The translations under genes and the position numbers were made by a program. 64,000 nt of DNA, taken from contig OX422210.1 of assembly GCA_949130495.1 (NCBI GenBank), positions 500,875,760-500,939,759 on the forward strand. Reading direction: 5' to 3'. How positions within the stretch are numbered: position 1 is the first letter of the stretch; every line of letters starts with the position of its first letter. Under the pieces are notes generated by a model. It saw only the letters and a program-made list of their open reading frames with translations, did not search any database and was not told where the DNA came from. This document shows positions 1 through 10,250 of this stretch, piece after piece. This DNA is from Sambucus nigra (Eukaryota > Streptophyta > Magnoliopsida > Dipsacales > Adoxaceae).

Positions 1-930
1 AAAAGTTTAAAAAAACGTGTTTTGTTACACTTTTATTTAAATATAAACAGTTTTTAGTAACTTTTTTTTAATTCTTTACAAAAAAATAAAGTTGTAAAAA
101 AACAGTTTTTAAATAAAAACAAAAAAAAGTTTTTGAATAACTTTTTTTATTAATCTTTCCTGAAAAATAAAGTTGTAAAAAACGGGTTTTTTTTTTCGTT
201 TTTGTCCTTAAGCAAAAAAACAATTTTTTTTGTTGTAAAAAAATAGTTTTTCGAATGTTTTTATATTTCTAATATATAAAAAACAGTTTTTTTAATGTTT
301 TTATTAGAAATATAAAAACATTCAAAAAACTATTTTTGTACAACAAAAAAAAAACTGTTTGTATATAAAAACTGTTTAACAAAACACATTTTTTAATGTT
401 TTAAACAAATAGCACATATTTAAAACATTAAAAAATGTGTTTATTAAACATTAAAAAATGTGTCTATATAAATAAAAATGTGTTCATATATTAACATATT
501 AAACAGTTTTTTTTTGCATTTTTTTTTTGTTGTACAAAAACAGTTTTTTGAATGTCGAAAAAACATTAAAAAAACTGTTTTTTATGTATTAGAAATATAT
601 ATTAACATTTTATTTAAAAAAATCAGTTTAAAGAAACATTTAAAATATATTTTTACAGTTTTTATCTATAAAACACTGTTAATATATAAAAAAATGTTTA
701 TATATGAAAAACAGTTTTAAAAACACGTTTTTTAACTTTTTAAAAAAATAGTACATATTTAAAACATTTTTAATAGTTTATATAGAAATTTATTTTTTAA
801 CTTTTTTATTTAAAAAACAGTTTTAAAAACATTTAAACATTTTTGTAATATTTTTATATATAAAAACTGTTATTAAAGAAAAAATGTTATAGTATAAAAA
901 TGTCATTCTTTTTTTTATATATAAATGGTG
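1..930. repeat. AT-rich degenerate repeat tract with recurring 'acagttttt' motif
   Basis: Almost pure A/T sequence in which the motif aaaacagtttttt and its inverted form recur every few tens of bases, joined by aaaatgttt and ttaaacatt words. Several local inverted repeats are present. The same vocabulary returns at 4200-4480 and 4945-5265, so this is a dispersed repeat family and not random AT drift. The small open frames here have extreme Phe/Lys/Ile composition and no recognisable domain. No gene is seen. Confidence 0.6.
224..352. repeat. Near-perfect 51-bp inverted repeat (foldback/MITE-like)
   Basis: The arms at 224-274 and 302-352 are reverse complements with only about two mismatches and enclose a 27-base loop. 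The arms contain the words gttgta, aatagttttt, gaatgtttttatatttct and their complements. There is no coding capacity. A clear target-site duplication could not be fixed because the flanks are homopolymeric, so class assignment is open. Confidence 0.65.
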
Positions 931-1080
931 TAAACTATTTTATTTCCTATTAAATGAAGTGAGAGAACATCACTTGAAAATGAGGTAATGAATCATTAAA
1001 TGAAGTGAGAGAACACTTTTTAAAAAACCATGTGATTGGAGGACATCAAAACTTGATGTCGTTGAACACATCAAAAAAAA

Positions 1081-1234
1081 ATTTCGAGAAAGAGAGAGTG
1101 TGTATGTATATGTGTGTGAGAGATAAAGAGAGCATGTATGTGAGTGAGAGAGAAAGAGAGTGTGTGTATGTGTGTGTGTGCGAGAGAGAGTGTGTATGTG
1201 TGTGTGTGTGTGAGTGTGAGAGAGAGAGAGTATA

Positions 1235-1274
<40 letters not shown>

Positions 1275-1277
1275 AGT
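1081..1277. repeat. Compound GT/GA microsatellite
   Basis: Interspersed (gt)n and (ga)n runs with gtatgt interruptions. The open frames across it on both strands (Val/Cys/Arg/Glu one way, Ser/Leu/Thr/His the other) are products of the repeat and not genes. Confidence 0.9.
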
Positions 1278-2140
1278 GTACATATGAGTTTATGTGAAAT
1301 GGTATTTTTGTCTCATCACAAAAGTAAAGTAATATGTTCGGGAATATAGGATTACCCCCATTTTAGAGGGGAAAGGAGAATCCAATTTCGTGGGAATTCT
1401 AAATTTCAGGAATTCTAAGTTCCCTTTAATCTCCAACCAAACATTGTAATTCTAAATGAGGGGAATTCTAAATTCCATGATTCCTAAATTCCCTTTCCAA
1501 ATCTCGAACCAAACGAGCGCTTAAGGGCTTGTAAAGTATTTTATAATAGTAATAGATACTAGCACGAAGGTCATGCGATGTGTGGCTGAATTTATCTAAA
1601 ATGTATTTTTTTTAGTGTGTTTCAACCAATATATATTATACGAATGAAAGAAGATTGAATTTTAACTCTGATAAAATTAAAAGTAAGTACGATAATTTAA
1701 CTCATATGTACATGCATAATAACATGTATAGAAAATGATTGTAAGTACCAAAGAAATCAACACTTGATTATAACATAAAACCCAAACACAACTTTAAGAG
1801 AGGTTTCATTGGATATGACATATATTATAACTAAGTTTTTATAAGTGCTAATCTTAAGAATAAATGTTTATATCTCTGCATAAAATTAAAAAATATTTGA
1901 GGAATTTTTTGGTAATTGATCCTTATTAGTAAGTCAATTCGCAATTTTGGGACAACCAGGCGGAACCTTTGTTAATAAATATATTTGAAAAAAAAAATAA
2001 TCTCAACTCAATGATGCATATAATTCGGAAAAGGTCCAATTTGTGGGGGAAATGAATTTTCATGTGAAATGTATTGAAATCTTAATCACATAACAAACAC
2101 CAAACAGACAAAAAAAAATAATACTCAATTTTCATTTTTT
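1278..2140. other. Intergenic stretch, no gene recognised
   Basis: AT-rich sequence. At 1340-1510 the words gggaattctaaattcc and their inverted forms recur and end in 'ccaaacgagcgc', reminiscent of a decayed MITE, but I could not place symmetric termini. The remainder shows no long frame or recognisable motif. Confidence 0.4.
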
Positions 2141-2150
2141 TTGGGAGGGA

Positions 2151-2689
2151 GGGGGGGAGTAAACAAACTTGAGCTAGGTACACACAATCTTTAACACCTC
2201 GAAGCAACTCTTGTATCTGAAAACACACCACACTTTTACATTCAAAACACATCATATAATATATAATAATTCGATTTATACATGGGAAAAAAAATACTTG
2301 AACCATAATAGGTGTCTCAGTTAAAAAAAAGGGTGATGATACGGGGACCTAATTTATGGACACATTTTGCAAATTCGGTGACGTATCGAACACGAATTGA
2401 GTGGATTTTTATATCACATGGGGGGGAGTAAACAAACTTGAGCTAGGTACACACAATCTTTAACACCTCGAAGCAGCTCTTGTATCTGAAAGCACACCAC
2501 ACTTTTACATTCAAAACACATCATATAATATATAATAATTAGGTTTATACATGGGAAAAAAATACCTGAACCATAATAGGTGTCTCAGTTAAAAAAAAGG
2601 GTGATGATACGAGAACCCAGTTCGTAGACACATTTCGCAAATTCGGTGGCATGTGGAACACGAATTGGGTGAATTTTTATATCACATGG
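2151..2689. repeat. Direct tandem duplication, 269-bp period
   Basis: The block starting gagtaaacaaacttgagcta at 2157 recurs at 2426, and similarity continues through the unit to about 2420 and 2689. Copies differ by scattered substitutions. On the minus strand each unit contains a splice-acceptor-like tract (gtgtgttttcag) followed by a short open stretch beginning IQELLRGVKDCVYLAQV. That could be a captured exon fragment, but I cannot name a parent gene. Confidence 0.8.
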
Positions 2690-2776
2690 GAGCCATTACA
2701 AAACACATTCAATCCGTGTCTGACACGTCACCGAATTTCTAAAATGTGTCTACGAACTGGGTCCCATATCATTATA
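2603..2776. mobile_element. MITE-like hairpin
   Basis: The left arm (about 2603-2690, gatacgagaacccagttcg onward) and the right arm (2692-2776, ending cgaactgggtcccatatc) are imperfect reverse complements over about 85 bases with almost no loop. A related left arm alone lies at 2333-2425 within the first copy of the 269-bp duplication. Non-coding. The superfamily is not determined because no convincing target duplication is visible. Confidence 0.65.
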
Positions 2777-3303
2777 AAAAAAAAAAACTCCTTGCAAGCT
2801 TCCCATACGAACCCATTTCTCACCCAACCCTTTTTTCTCTCACCTGATATAAAATCAAAATAGAAGCTAAGTAGGATGAAATAATTTGATAAAGTTATTC
2901 TTGTGCTTGAGAGAAAGAGAGAGGTAAGGGGTAGAATAGGGTAGAATAAATGTAGAGCACTGTCACCATTTTTTATGAGTGTCGGCACCGAAAGCATCGT
3001 CAAAGTTGAAAATCAAATATCCGATATTTTTTCTCTTGTTACAATTCATGTTTTCATCAATAAAGGGTAAACTGATTCAAGAAATGTGATTCTTAAAGGG
3101 GGTAGAGAGATAAAAAGAAATTTATGGAAAAAATAAAAAGCCTAGGGATCGCAGCAATGAAAAAATTTCACAACCTCTGTAGAGACAAATAATAATTACA
3201 TTGTGTCAGCATAACCATAAAATTTATGGACGCAATTAAAAATTCTAATGCGTACACACACATATTATACTACAAATATATATGTATATAAATAAAAACG
3301 AAC

Positions 3304-3400
3304 CAGTTGTGAGGGCGTTGACTAAGCCAGCCCTTCTTCCTTTAAAGTCATTGAAAACCTCCTCTACTATCCTCGGAATCAGATACGGTATACACTCCAT
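3304..3400 (-). pseudogene. Alfin-like PHD-finger protein, exon 1 only
   Basis: The minus-strand reading from the ATG at 3400-3398 gives 32 codons containing [18 protein letters not shown] and ending NALTT. This matches the conserved N-terminus of the plant Alfin-like (AL) family, nuclear histone-H3K4me3 readers whose proteins begin (N)[17 protein letters not shown]. The open stretch ends in ACAACTG followed by gt at 3303-3302, which coincides with the splice junction I expect after the first G of the Asp codon in AL genes. No exon 2 (the FYQQCDP region) is visible between 1 and 3303. It is therefore either a captured or truncated exon or the 5' end of a gene with a very long first intron leaving the window. 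The residues before PRIV differ from typical family starts. Confidence 0.7.
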
Positions 3401-3566
3401 TCTCTTTTATTGCGATGTAAATACAAAAACAAAAAGTTAAAAATTATGTGTAGATCCTGGAGGAGTTATTGTCAGTTTCCTTATAATTCTAACCTAAATA
3501 GAGGATTCTAGTATAAGTGAATGAATGGGAAAGTTAGGGGTTTAGAGAAAGGTAGGGTTTCTTCTC

Positions 3567-3616
3567 CATCTCTATCTCTATCTCTATCTCTATCTCTATC
3601 TCTATCTCTATCTCTA
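3567..3616. repeat. (tctcta)n microsatellite
   Basis: About eight copies of tctcta directly precede and merge with the inferred Helitron 5' end, so that end is slightly ambiguous by multiples of six bases. Confidence 0.9.
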
Positions 3617-4199
3617 CTATTATAAAAGAGAGAAGTTTCTCTTCAAATCTCAAAGTACTAAATTACCCTCATTAAATTAATATTTTTTATCATACCCTTA
3701 ATATTAGTCTCACCAATTCATTAAATTAATTTCCATGAATCTTAACTTGATATGTTCTCTCTCTAAATACATTCATCTAACAAAACTTCCAAATACATTC
3801 ATCTAACAAATACTTCTAATTTCCTCTCTAATTTTTTACTCCTTTTTCATTTGCCATTAAAAGTATGATTTGTTAATTTGAAAGCAAATACATGATTTTT
3901 GTAATTATATCTATCTCATTCATGAATATTTTCTTCTATTCATGTTTTATAATATTTCTAAATTCAATGTTAATTTCATAAAAATTATATATATTTTTTA
4001 AGTTAAGGAATTACCAAGTTCACACCTTATTAGATTATTGTTTTTTATGCATTCATATGTATTTTCGAGTTGGACATATTTGTATTCATGTTTATTTCTT
4101 AAAGATTCTAAAAATTCTTAAAACACTCCAATTACCTTTTAAACGACAAACTTGCCGTTTGCTCTAAAGATCAAACAAATATTTATTTATTTGTTAATT

Positions 4200-4944
4200 T
4201 TTTTCCGATAAAAAACAGTATTTTAAATTGTTTTTTAAAACATTTTTTTTAATTTTTAAAATTAAAAAATAACTATTTTCTATAAAAACTGTTAAAAAAA
4301 CTGTTATGATAGTTTTAAAAACCCTTTTTTATTTAAAAAACGGTTATGATACTTTTATAGAAGTTTTTATTTATGATAGATTTAACAATTGTTTTTTTTT
4401 CAAAAAAAATATTTTTTACATAAAATTGGGAAAAAAACTAACAAAGAAAAAACTGTTTTTTAAATTAAAAATTGTTTTTATAACCGAACACGACTCAAAT
4501 AAAAGCAACTCGACACAACACGACACGACAATTTTTTTTAACCAAACATGAATGCGATCCTAATAAAAGTGACACGACACAACATGAAATATTATTTTTT
4601 TACAAAACATGAACACGACCCAAGTAAAAGTGTCACGCCACAATATATGTTATTTTTTTTTAACCAAACACGAACCCAACCAAAATAAAAATGACACGAC
4701 ACGGCTCAAAATCTTATTTTTACTTATAAAAGTAATATGGCACAACAGGAAATCTCATTTTGTTACCAAATACTAACACAACACACTTAAAATGCAACAC
4801 GACAAGTGGGTCGTGTTCGCATTTCGTAAAAAAAGAGATTTTGTGTCGTGTCGTGTCACTTTCATATGTTTCATATTCATTTTACGTAAAATTAAGATTT
4901 TGAGGTGTGTCGTGCCATGTCGTGTTAATTTTATTTTGGTCGTG
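4200..4944. repeat. 'acagttttt' block followed by convergent 'cacgacacgacac' arrays
   Basis: 4200-4480 repeats the A/T vocabulary of positions 1-930. From about 4485 to 4800 a degenerate unit of roughly 70-80 bases (aaaagtgacacgacacaac, then T-rich, then aaacacgaacacgaccc) recurs about four times. From about 4806 to 4940 the reverse-complement version (gggtcgtgttcgc ... gtgtcgtgtcgtgtcac) follows. The whole forms a head-to-head repeat pair. No coding sequence is present. Confidence 0.65.
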
Positions 4945-5265
4945 TATTATAAAACATTTTAAATAAAATGTACAAAAAAAATAGTTTTAAATTAAACAAT
5001 TTTTTGAGTGCCTAAAGATTTTATTTAAAAAAATTAAGATTCTAATAGTTACTGTTTTGAAACTACTGACTTTTTATTTTTATAAAACAATTTTTGTAAC
5101 TATTAGAATTTTTGTAGCTATTAGAATTTTTGTAACAATTTTTTTAAAACACTACCATGCTTAGATTTTACTTAAAACAATTTTTTTTAAATAAAATCTT
5201 TAGACACTTAAAATATTATTTAAAACTGTTTTTTTTGTACATTTTATTTAAAATGTTTTATAATA
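4945..5265. mobile_element. Foldback element with about 90-bp inverted repeats
   Basis: The left arm 4945-5035 (tattataaaacattttaaat onward) and right arm 5177-5265 (ending tttaaaatgttttataata) are reverse complements with few mismatches and share the inner word taaagattttatttaaa. The interior contains further copies of gtaactattagaattttt in both orientations. Non-coding and MITE-like. Flanking duplication not identified. Confidence 0.7.
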
Positions 5266-5350
5266 CCCCCTATACATACCACTGGCACGTACCAAGATAC
5301 TAAAAAAATTATCCCCGCCTATGCGTACCGCTGGCACGGACCATTTTTTT
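5262..5350. repeat. Fragments of a dispersed terminal repeat ('cctatacatacc..ctggcacgg')
   Basis: Two adjacent copies of a word of the form cctatRcgtaccgctggcacgg followed by a-ccattttttt. Related words occur at 10530-10570 as the end of a foldback element and at 22490-22590. I read this as broken pieces of one MITE family. No gene. Confidence 0.45.
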
Positions 5351-6099
5351 AAATAGTAAAAAGATTATTTTTGAAATTCCTCTGTATTGGAATTTTTTCA
5401 CACTGTATGGTTCAATGTATTCATTTTGTCTCTCTACATACATATATTCTTCTTATTAAGTCTTACGTCGGTTTCGGTTGTAACTCCTCCAACTAAGAAA
5501 AACATAACTTCCAAGAACAACCAAATAAGTGAGCAAAATTAGTCCAAATTACCTTACTGAAGCTGCAATTACATACATTGGTTGAATTATCTTCGTCAAC
5601 TCAAACACACACTCTAAACTGTATCTTTAGCATCTTTAGATATATAGTGTTCAAAGAATTTCAGTTTGATCTTCCCTGCTCTTAATATTTAGTACTGAGT
5701 GTCACTTATTTAGTTCATGGTTTATGGATACTTATGGAATACATTGCATTTATTCAAGACCATAATTTTTTTTAATTTTTTAAAATTAATTTACAATTGT
5801 TATTTTCAATTCATCTTATTGTTGAGTAAATTGTTTTAATTTCTTGAAAACTTAGGTTTGACCATACTTATTAACCGTGTGGATTCTCTTTGTTATTTTG
5901 TAATTTCTATTCAATGAACATGAATGCAGTTTCTCTGTCTCATGTAATTTATCTTTGAAAGTTGATATATTGATATGTTAAGACTGATAATCCATCCATC
6001 ATATTATGTAAATGTAATGACTAAAAAGAACAAATGCCTTGTTTAACTTCATAGTGATGATTAAGTAATTAAACATTTGGGTATCAATTCCTCACTTAG
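5351..6099. other. Helitron interior, no recognised coding sequence
   Basis: AT-rich sequence between the repeat block and the helicase fragment. No long frame or motif is visible. It may be decayed Helitron body or intron. Confidence 0.4.
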
Positions 6100-6538
6100 C
6101 GATTTCCTTCTAAGGATTGGAAATGGGATGGAAGCATCAACACATGATGAGATCCTCAAATAGTCTCTCATTGACGTTATCTTCCCATCATTAAATATAA
6201 ATGCCAACTCGCCAAACTTCTTGACAGATCGAGCAATTCTTGCAACAACAAACGAGCATGTAGACTCACTCAATGATATGATGATTGATATGTTCCCCGG
6301 AGAATTGAAGACACTAAATAGCTTTGATGAAGCTGTGGATGACACGCACAACTATTATCAAGAAGAATTTTTAAATTATTTGATGCCGAATGGATTGCCA
6401 CCACACGCATTGAAACTTAAACATAACTGTCCAATCATTCTTCTACGTAATATAAATCCATCAATTGGATTATGTAACGGAACAAGAATGTTGTACAAAG
6501 GTTCTTCGGATAACGTAATCCATGTCCGTTGCTCATAA
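6100..6538 (+). pseudogene. Helitron helicase (PIF1-like) C-terminal fragment
   Basis: An open frame from 6221 with an upstream in-frame extension broken by a stop encodes RAILATTNEHVDSLNDMMID, then a segment with PGELKTLNSFDEAVDDTHNY, then EEFLNYLMPNGLPPHALKLK and CPIILLRNINPSIGLCNGTR. These are the successive conserved blocks of the C-terminal half of Helitron PIF1-type 5'-3' DNA helicases, which normally unwind donor DNA during rolling-circle transposition. The Walker A motif is absent and the upstream part holds at least one stop, so it is a relic. It shares the orientation of the surrounding Helitron. Confidence 0.85.
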
Positions 6539-7029
6539 AGTTGAAGAGGAAGAAGAACCTTTGAATCCTAACAAACGTGAAACGTAACATATTTAAGCAT
6601 TAATTTTTCAGTTTTTAGGATTACACACTGTTTTTATTAAATGTCATCTTTCAATAACTGCGATTTGAAATTTACTTGCTGAAGCTTTTTCTAACTTTTT
6701 TTTAATGATATTTCCCTATAAATCATTTCAAGCTAATTTCATTGTGATATATTTATTCGGATTATATATACATACATGTTTGTATGTATTTCTTCCTGCT
6801 TTTGAGTAGGGAGTTCTGAATTCGTTTGTGATAGATTTAGAGTATTTACAAGAATATCTTGTATAGTTTACAGTTGAATGTAGGTTTGGTTTTGGGGGCA
6901 ATGATTGATGCTTCGTACTAGGTACTTTATGTTATATTCTAACAAAACAGATTCTACATAATATATTACAAGTATTTTTATTACTTTGTCCTTCATAGAT
7001 TTGCAGTGGAAGATTAATATCTGAAAACG
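6539..7029. other. Helitron 3' non-coding region
   Basis: AT-rich sequence between the helicase relic and the terminal hairpin. No additional domain seen. Confidence 0.4.
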
Positions 7030-7062
7030 ACCACACGTGCAACGCACGCGGGCAAAACTAGT

Positions 7063-7394
7063 ATATGTAAACATGTATGCATATATGTATGATTTCAGAG
7101 ATTTTTTTTTGGAGACAAAACAACCATTTATATGTAAACAGGCACATGAAAGTAGACGAAAGAGTGATGAGGGAGAGGGAGAGGGAGAGGAAGTGGAAAA
7201 GATGAAATTCTTTGGAAAAGAAAGAGACCTGAATGGGACACTCCATTTAATACCTTGAACTCCTACGCTTCTGTTGACCGTCGGCCTTAGAAGAAAACAA
7301 AGGATCCCTCCAAAAACCAAAACAACAAAACTCTTTAATAGTAAACCTTTATTATTGTCATGTGTTAATCACATAATTTGCATCTATAATTTTT
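7063..7394. other. Unassigned sequence between Helitron and duplicated block
   Basis: Contains a short (gagggagag)n purine tract near 7165-7195 and open frames of 70-150 codons on both strands with no recognised domain. I see no supportable gene. Confidence 0.35.
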
Positions 7395-8248
7395 ATATAG
7401 TTATATAAATTAGATATTCTCTTATGTCCCCGCACATAGCAACCACTCCAAAAGTTATGAAAACTCTTCACTATTGATTTAAAAGTGTGAAAAGTGTTAT
7501 TTCTTTTAATGTGAAAATGATTTTTATTATTATATACCCTTATAAAAGGAGTTCACCCCTTAGCGTACACATGATAATTTTGAGAAGAATAATTCTTAAA
7601 AATTCGAACAAATATGTATAAAAAAATTGAACTTATAGAGCCGCAAACTCTACTAGGGACATTGAATACTATGACTAAAAAAAAATATATTAAACGTTTC
7701 ATTATTTTGTTAATGAATAAGTTGGTTGTTCAATAGTGAACGAAAATTATATTATTTTAAGTTTTTTATACAAAATTACACATCGAATGTAGATCTTGGG
7801 AAGTTATTTTAGATATCGTATTGTTGTATAATATGAACATGTAGATTTTTGACAATTAATTTTTAAAGAATTACAATTTGTAAGAGGGTAGTGAGACTGG
7901 GGTCTATGAATAACTGGAAAGGGTGAGGCGTGACCCACTCCAATGGACGCTATCTGCAAGTCTTCAAGGTCTCCTGGTGCAACTTCTGAAGAAAACTTCT
8001 CCTTCTGGTAACAATGGAACTCAAGCTTCAACTCACTCCCTGCAAGAAGATGAACTTTCACAGCAAAAATAGCAATTTTCTCAAGGGAAACACCTGAGAG
8101 TGATGACTGTCAGTGGGGAGTGAAGGAACAAGGCACTCAACACTAAGAGAATGAGCAGGGAGAGAATACTAGGTAGGTCTGGTGATATTTTAGCAGAGTA
8201 ACAGTGCAATTTTTCTTCTCTATCTTTTTTGACCTTGCCCAGGGGTCT

Positions 8249-8255
8249 ATTTATA
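8249..8255 (-). promoter_or_regulatory. Putative LTR TATA box
   Basis: On the minus strand this reads tataaat. It lies at the position equivalent to the TATAAAT at 45505-45511 and 60930-60936 in the element A LTRs, each followed by an A/G-accc-TTGG-like segment. Conservation across three LTR copies supports a core promoter, with U3 upstream and R/U5 downstream. Confidence 0.6.
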
Positions 8256-8934
8256 CATGGGCGTAAGGGGTGAGCTGGCGATTTTGGGCGCCAAAATTGA
8301 GAGAGTTGGTGGGGAACAATGTCTGAAGTGTACCATTTGTCCCTACCTGCAGGCAACCTGCCTATCCCCTCTACAGGCGCCACTTGGCGCCGACCAAAAC
8401 CCAAAAAGCACATATGTCCCCTAATGGGGACAAAATAGCAGATTTTGGTAGTTATCTTTTGAAACGGTAACTTGTGGTGCAATTTTGCAAATCTTTGAGA
8501 GAGAGGAGACCTTAAGGCCTCCTCCCCTCTAAAAGTGTTATTTTTTCTTGAGAGGGACCTCGAGGACCCCCTCTTCTGGGAAATTCATTTTCTTGTAAAG
8601 AGTTTACTTCTTGTGAGTAGCCAGCTCTTTGGCTGCTCACTTCACTTGTGACCAAGTGTGCAGTGTGTGTAGTCTCGAGTGACTTCAGGGTCTTCCTACT
8701 AGTATTCTCTCAATCCTATAGTGCTAAGTGGTTGAGCTTGCTCAACATACCTTGTCCCTCAGCCACCAAGCCAAAACTCCCAGGAGGTCCCAACGCGCTT
8801 GTTCGAGCCCTGCTTGCTCGACTAGGCTACCTGTACAAGAAAGTAGAGTGTTAGTGTTGTTGTTCATTTAGAGACTGCTGTTTCATGATGAAAACTCCTG
8901 TAGCAGCACTTCTCGAATAACATTTCTGCAGTGA

Positions 8935-10250
8935 CCCTTGCAGTGGCGCTGGCGCTCGAAACGGCGCCGACCCTTGTCCTGGCGCCGTCGCTCCGAGTGG
9001 CGCCGACGCTCGAAGTGGTGCCGACGCTCGTAGTGGCGTTGATGCTTGAGGTAGCGCTGATGCTTGAACCGGCGTTGACTTGTGAGGCGGCGCCGACCCT
9101 TGTTGCGGCGCCGACGCTCGAAGTGGCGCTGACGCCTGAGGTAGCGCTGATGCTTGAACCGGCGCTGACAGGTGAGGCGGCGCCGACCCTTGTTGCGGCG
9201 CCGACGCTCGAAGTGGTGTTGACGCTTGAAGTGGCACTGACGCCTGAAGTAGGGCTGATGCTTGAATCGGCGCTGACATGTGAGGCGGCGCCGACCCTTG
9301 TCGCGGCACCGACGCTTGAAGTGGCGCCGACGCTCGTAGTGGCGTTGACGCTTGAAGTGGCACTGACGCCTGAGGTAGTGCTGATGCTTGAACCGGCGCT
9401 GATATGTGAGGCGTCGCCGACGCTCGAAGTGGCGCTGACGCCTGAGGTAGCGCTGACGCCTGAGGTAGCGCTGATGCTTGAACCGGCGCTGATATGTGAG
9501 GCGGCGCCGACGCTCGAAGTGGCGCTGACGCCTGAGGTAGCGCTGATGCTTGAACCGGCGCTGACATATGAGGCGGTGCCGACCCTTGTCGCGGCGCCGA
9601 CGCTTGAAGTGGCGCGGATGCTCGAAGTGGCGCTGACGCCTGAGGTAGCGCTGATGCTTGAACCGGCGCTGACATATGAGGCGGCGCCGACCCTTGTTGC
9701 TGCGCCGACGCTCGAAGTGGCGATGACGCCTGAGGTAGCGCTGACGCCTGAGGTAGCGCTGATGCTTGAACCGGCGCTGACATGTGAGGCGGCGCCGACG
9801 CTCGAAGTGGCGCCGACCTTTGTCGTGGTGCCGACACTCGAAGTGGCGCCAACGCTCGGAGTGGCACTGATATTTGAATCGGTACTGGCATGTGAGGCGG
9901 CGCCGACCTTTGTCGTGGCGCCGACGCTCGAAGTGGCGCCGATGCTCGAAGTGGTGCTGATACTTGAATCGGCGCTGGCATGTGAGGCGGCTCCGACCCT
10001 TGTCGCTGCGCCGACGCTCAGAGTGGCGTCAGCGCTCGAAATGGCGCTGACGCTTGAAGTGGCACCGACGCCTGAGGTAGCGCTGATGCTTGAACCGGCG
10101 TTGACATGTGAGGTGGCGCCAACCCTTGTCGCGGCGCCGATGCTGGAAGTGGCGCCGACGCTCGAATCGGCGCCGACCCTTATTGCGGCGCCGACGCTTG
10201 AAGTGGCGCTGACGCCTGAGGTAGTGCTGATACTTCATAATGGCTTTTGG
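8935..10250. repeat. GC-rich 18-bp minisatellite with 90-bp higher-order period
   Basis: Monomers of 18 bp of the type gtggcgccgacgctcgaa are arranged so that five monomer variants recur as a roughly 90-bp unit. The signature run in plus translation is PTLVAA-PTLEVA-LTPEVA-LMLEPA-LTCEAA. Roughly 70 monomers are present. Because 18 is a multiple of three and stops are absent, long frames are open on both strands (plus 8931-10262, minus 8851-9981). These are repeat artefacts with hexapeptide periodicity. The array is strikingly rich in GGCGCC/CG compared with its surroundings and sits in U3 of the solo LTR, upstream of its TATA box. Confidence 0.92.

Larger units (their letters stand above)
3611..7061 (+). 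mobile_element. Helitron, non-autonomous, plant type
   Basis: The 5' end reads a|TCTCTACTATTATAAAAG and the 3' end reads a short hairpin (CGTGC/GCACG, 7036-7048) followed about ten bases later by CTAG|t at 7058-7062. This fits the A|TC...CTRR|T signature of rolling-circle Helitrons. Inside is a fragment of the Helitron PIF1-like helicase in the same orientation (about 6100-6537), which independently supports the call. The Rep nuclease (HUH) domain was not found, so the copy is non-autonomous. It also contains foldback and tandem repeats between 4200 and 5345, probably later insertions. Ends are inferred from signature only, since Helitrons make no target duplication. Confidence 0.8.

Noticed and set aside
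1005..1283. Small Cys/Val/Arg/Glu-rich frame and its Ser/Leu/Thr/His counterpart
   Set aside because: Pure translation of GT/GA microsatellites.
6061..6351. Minus-strand 96-codon frame
   Set aside because: It is the antisense shadow of the Helitron helicase relic, whose plus-strand motifs are clear.
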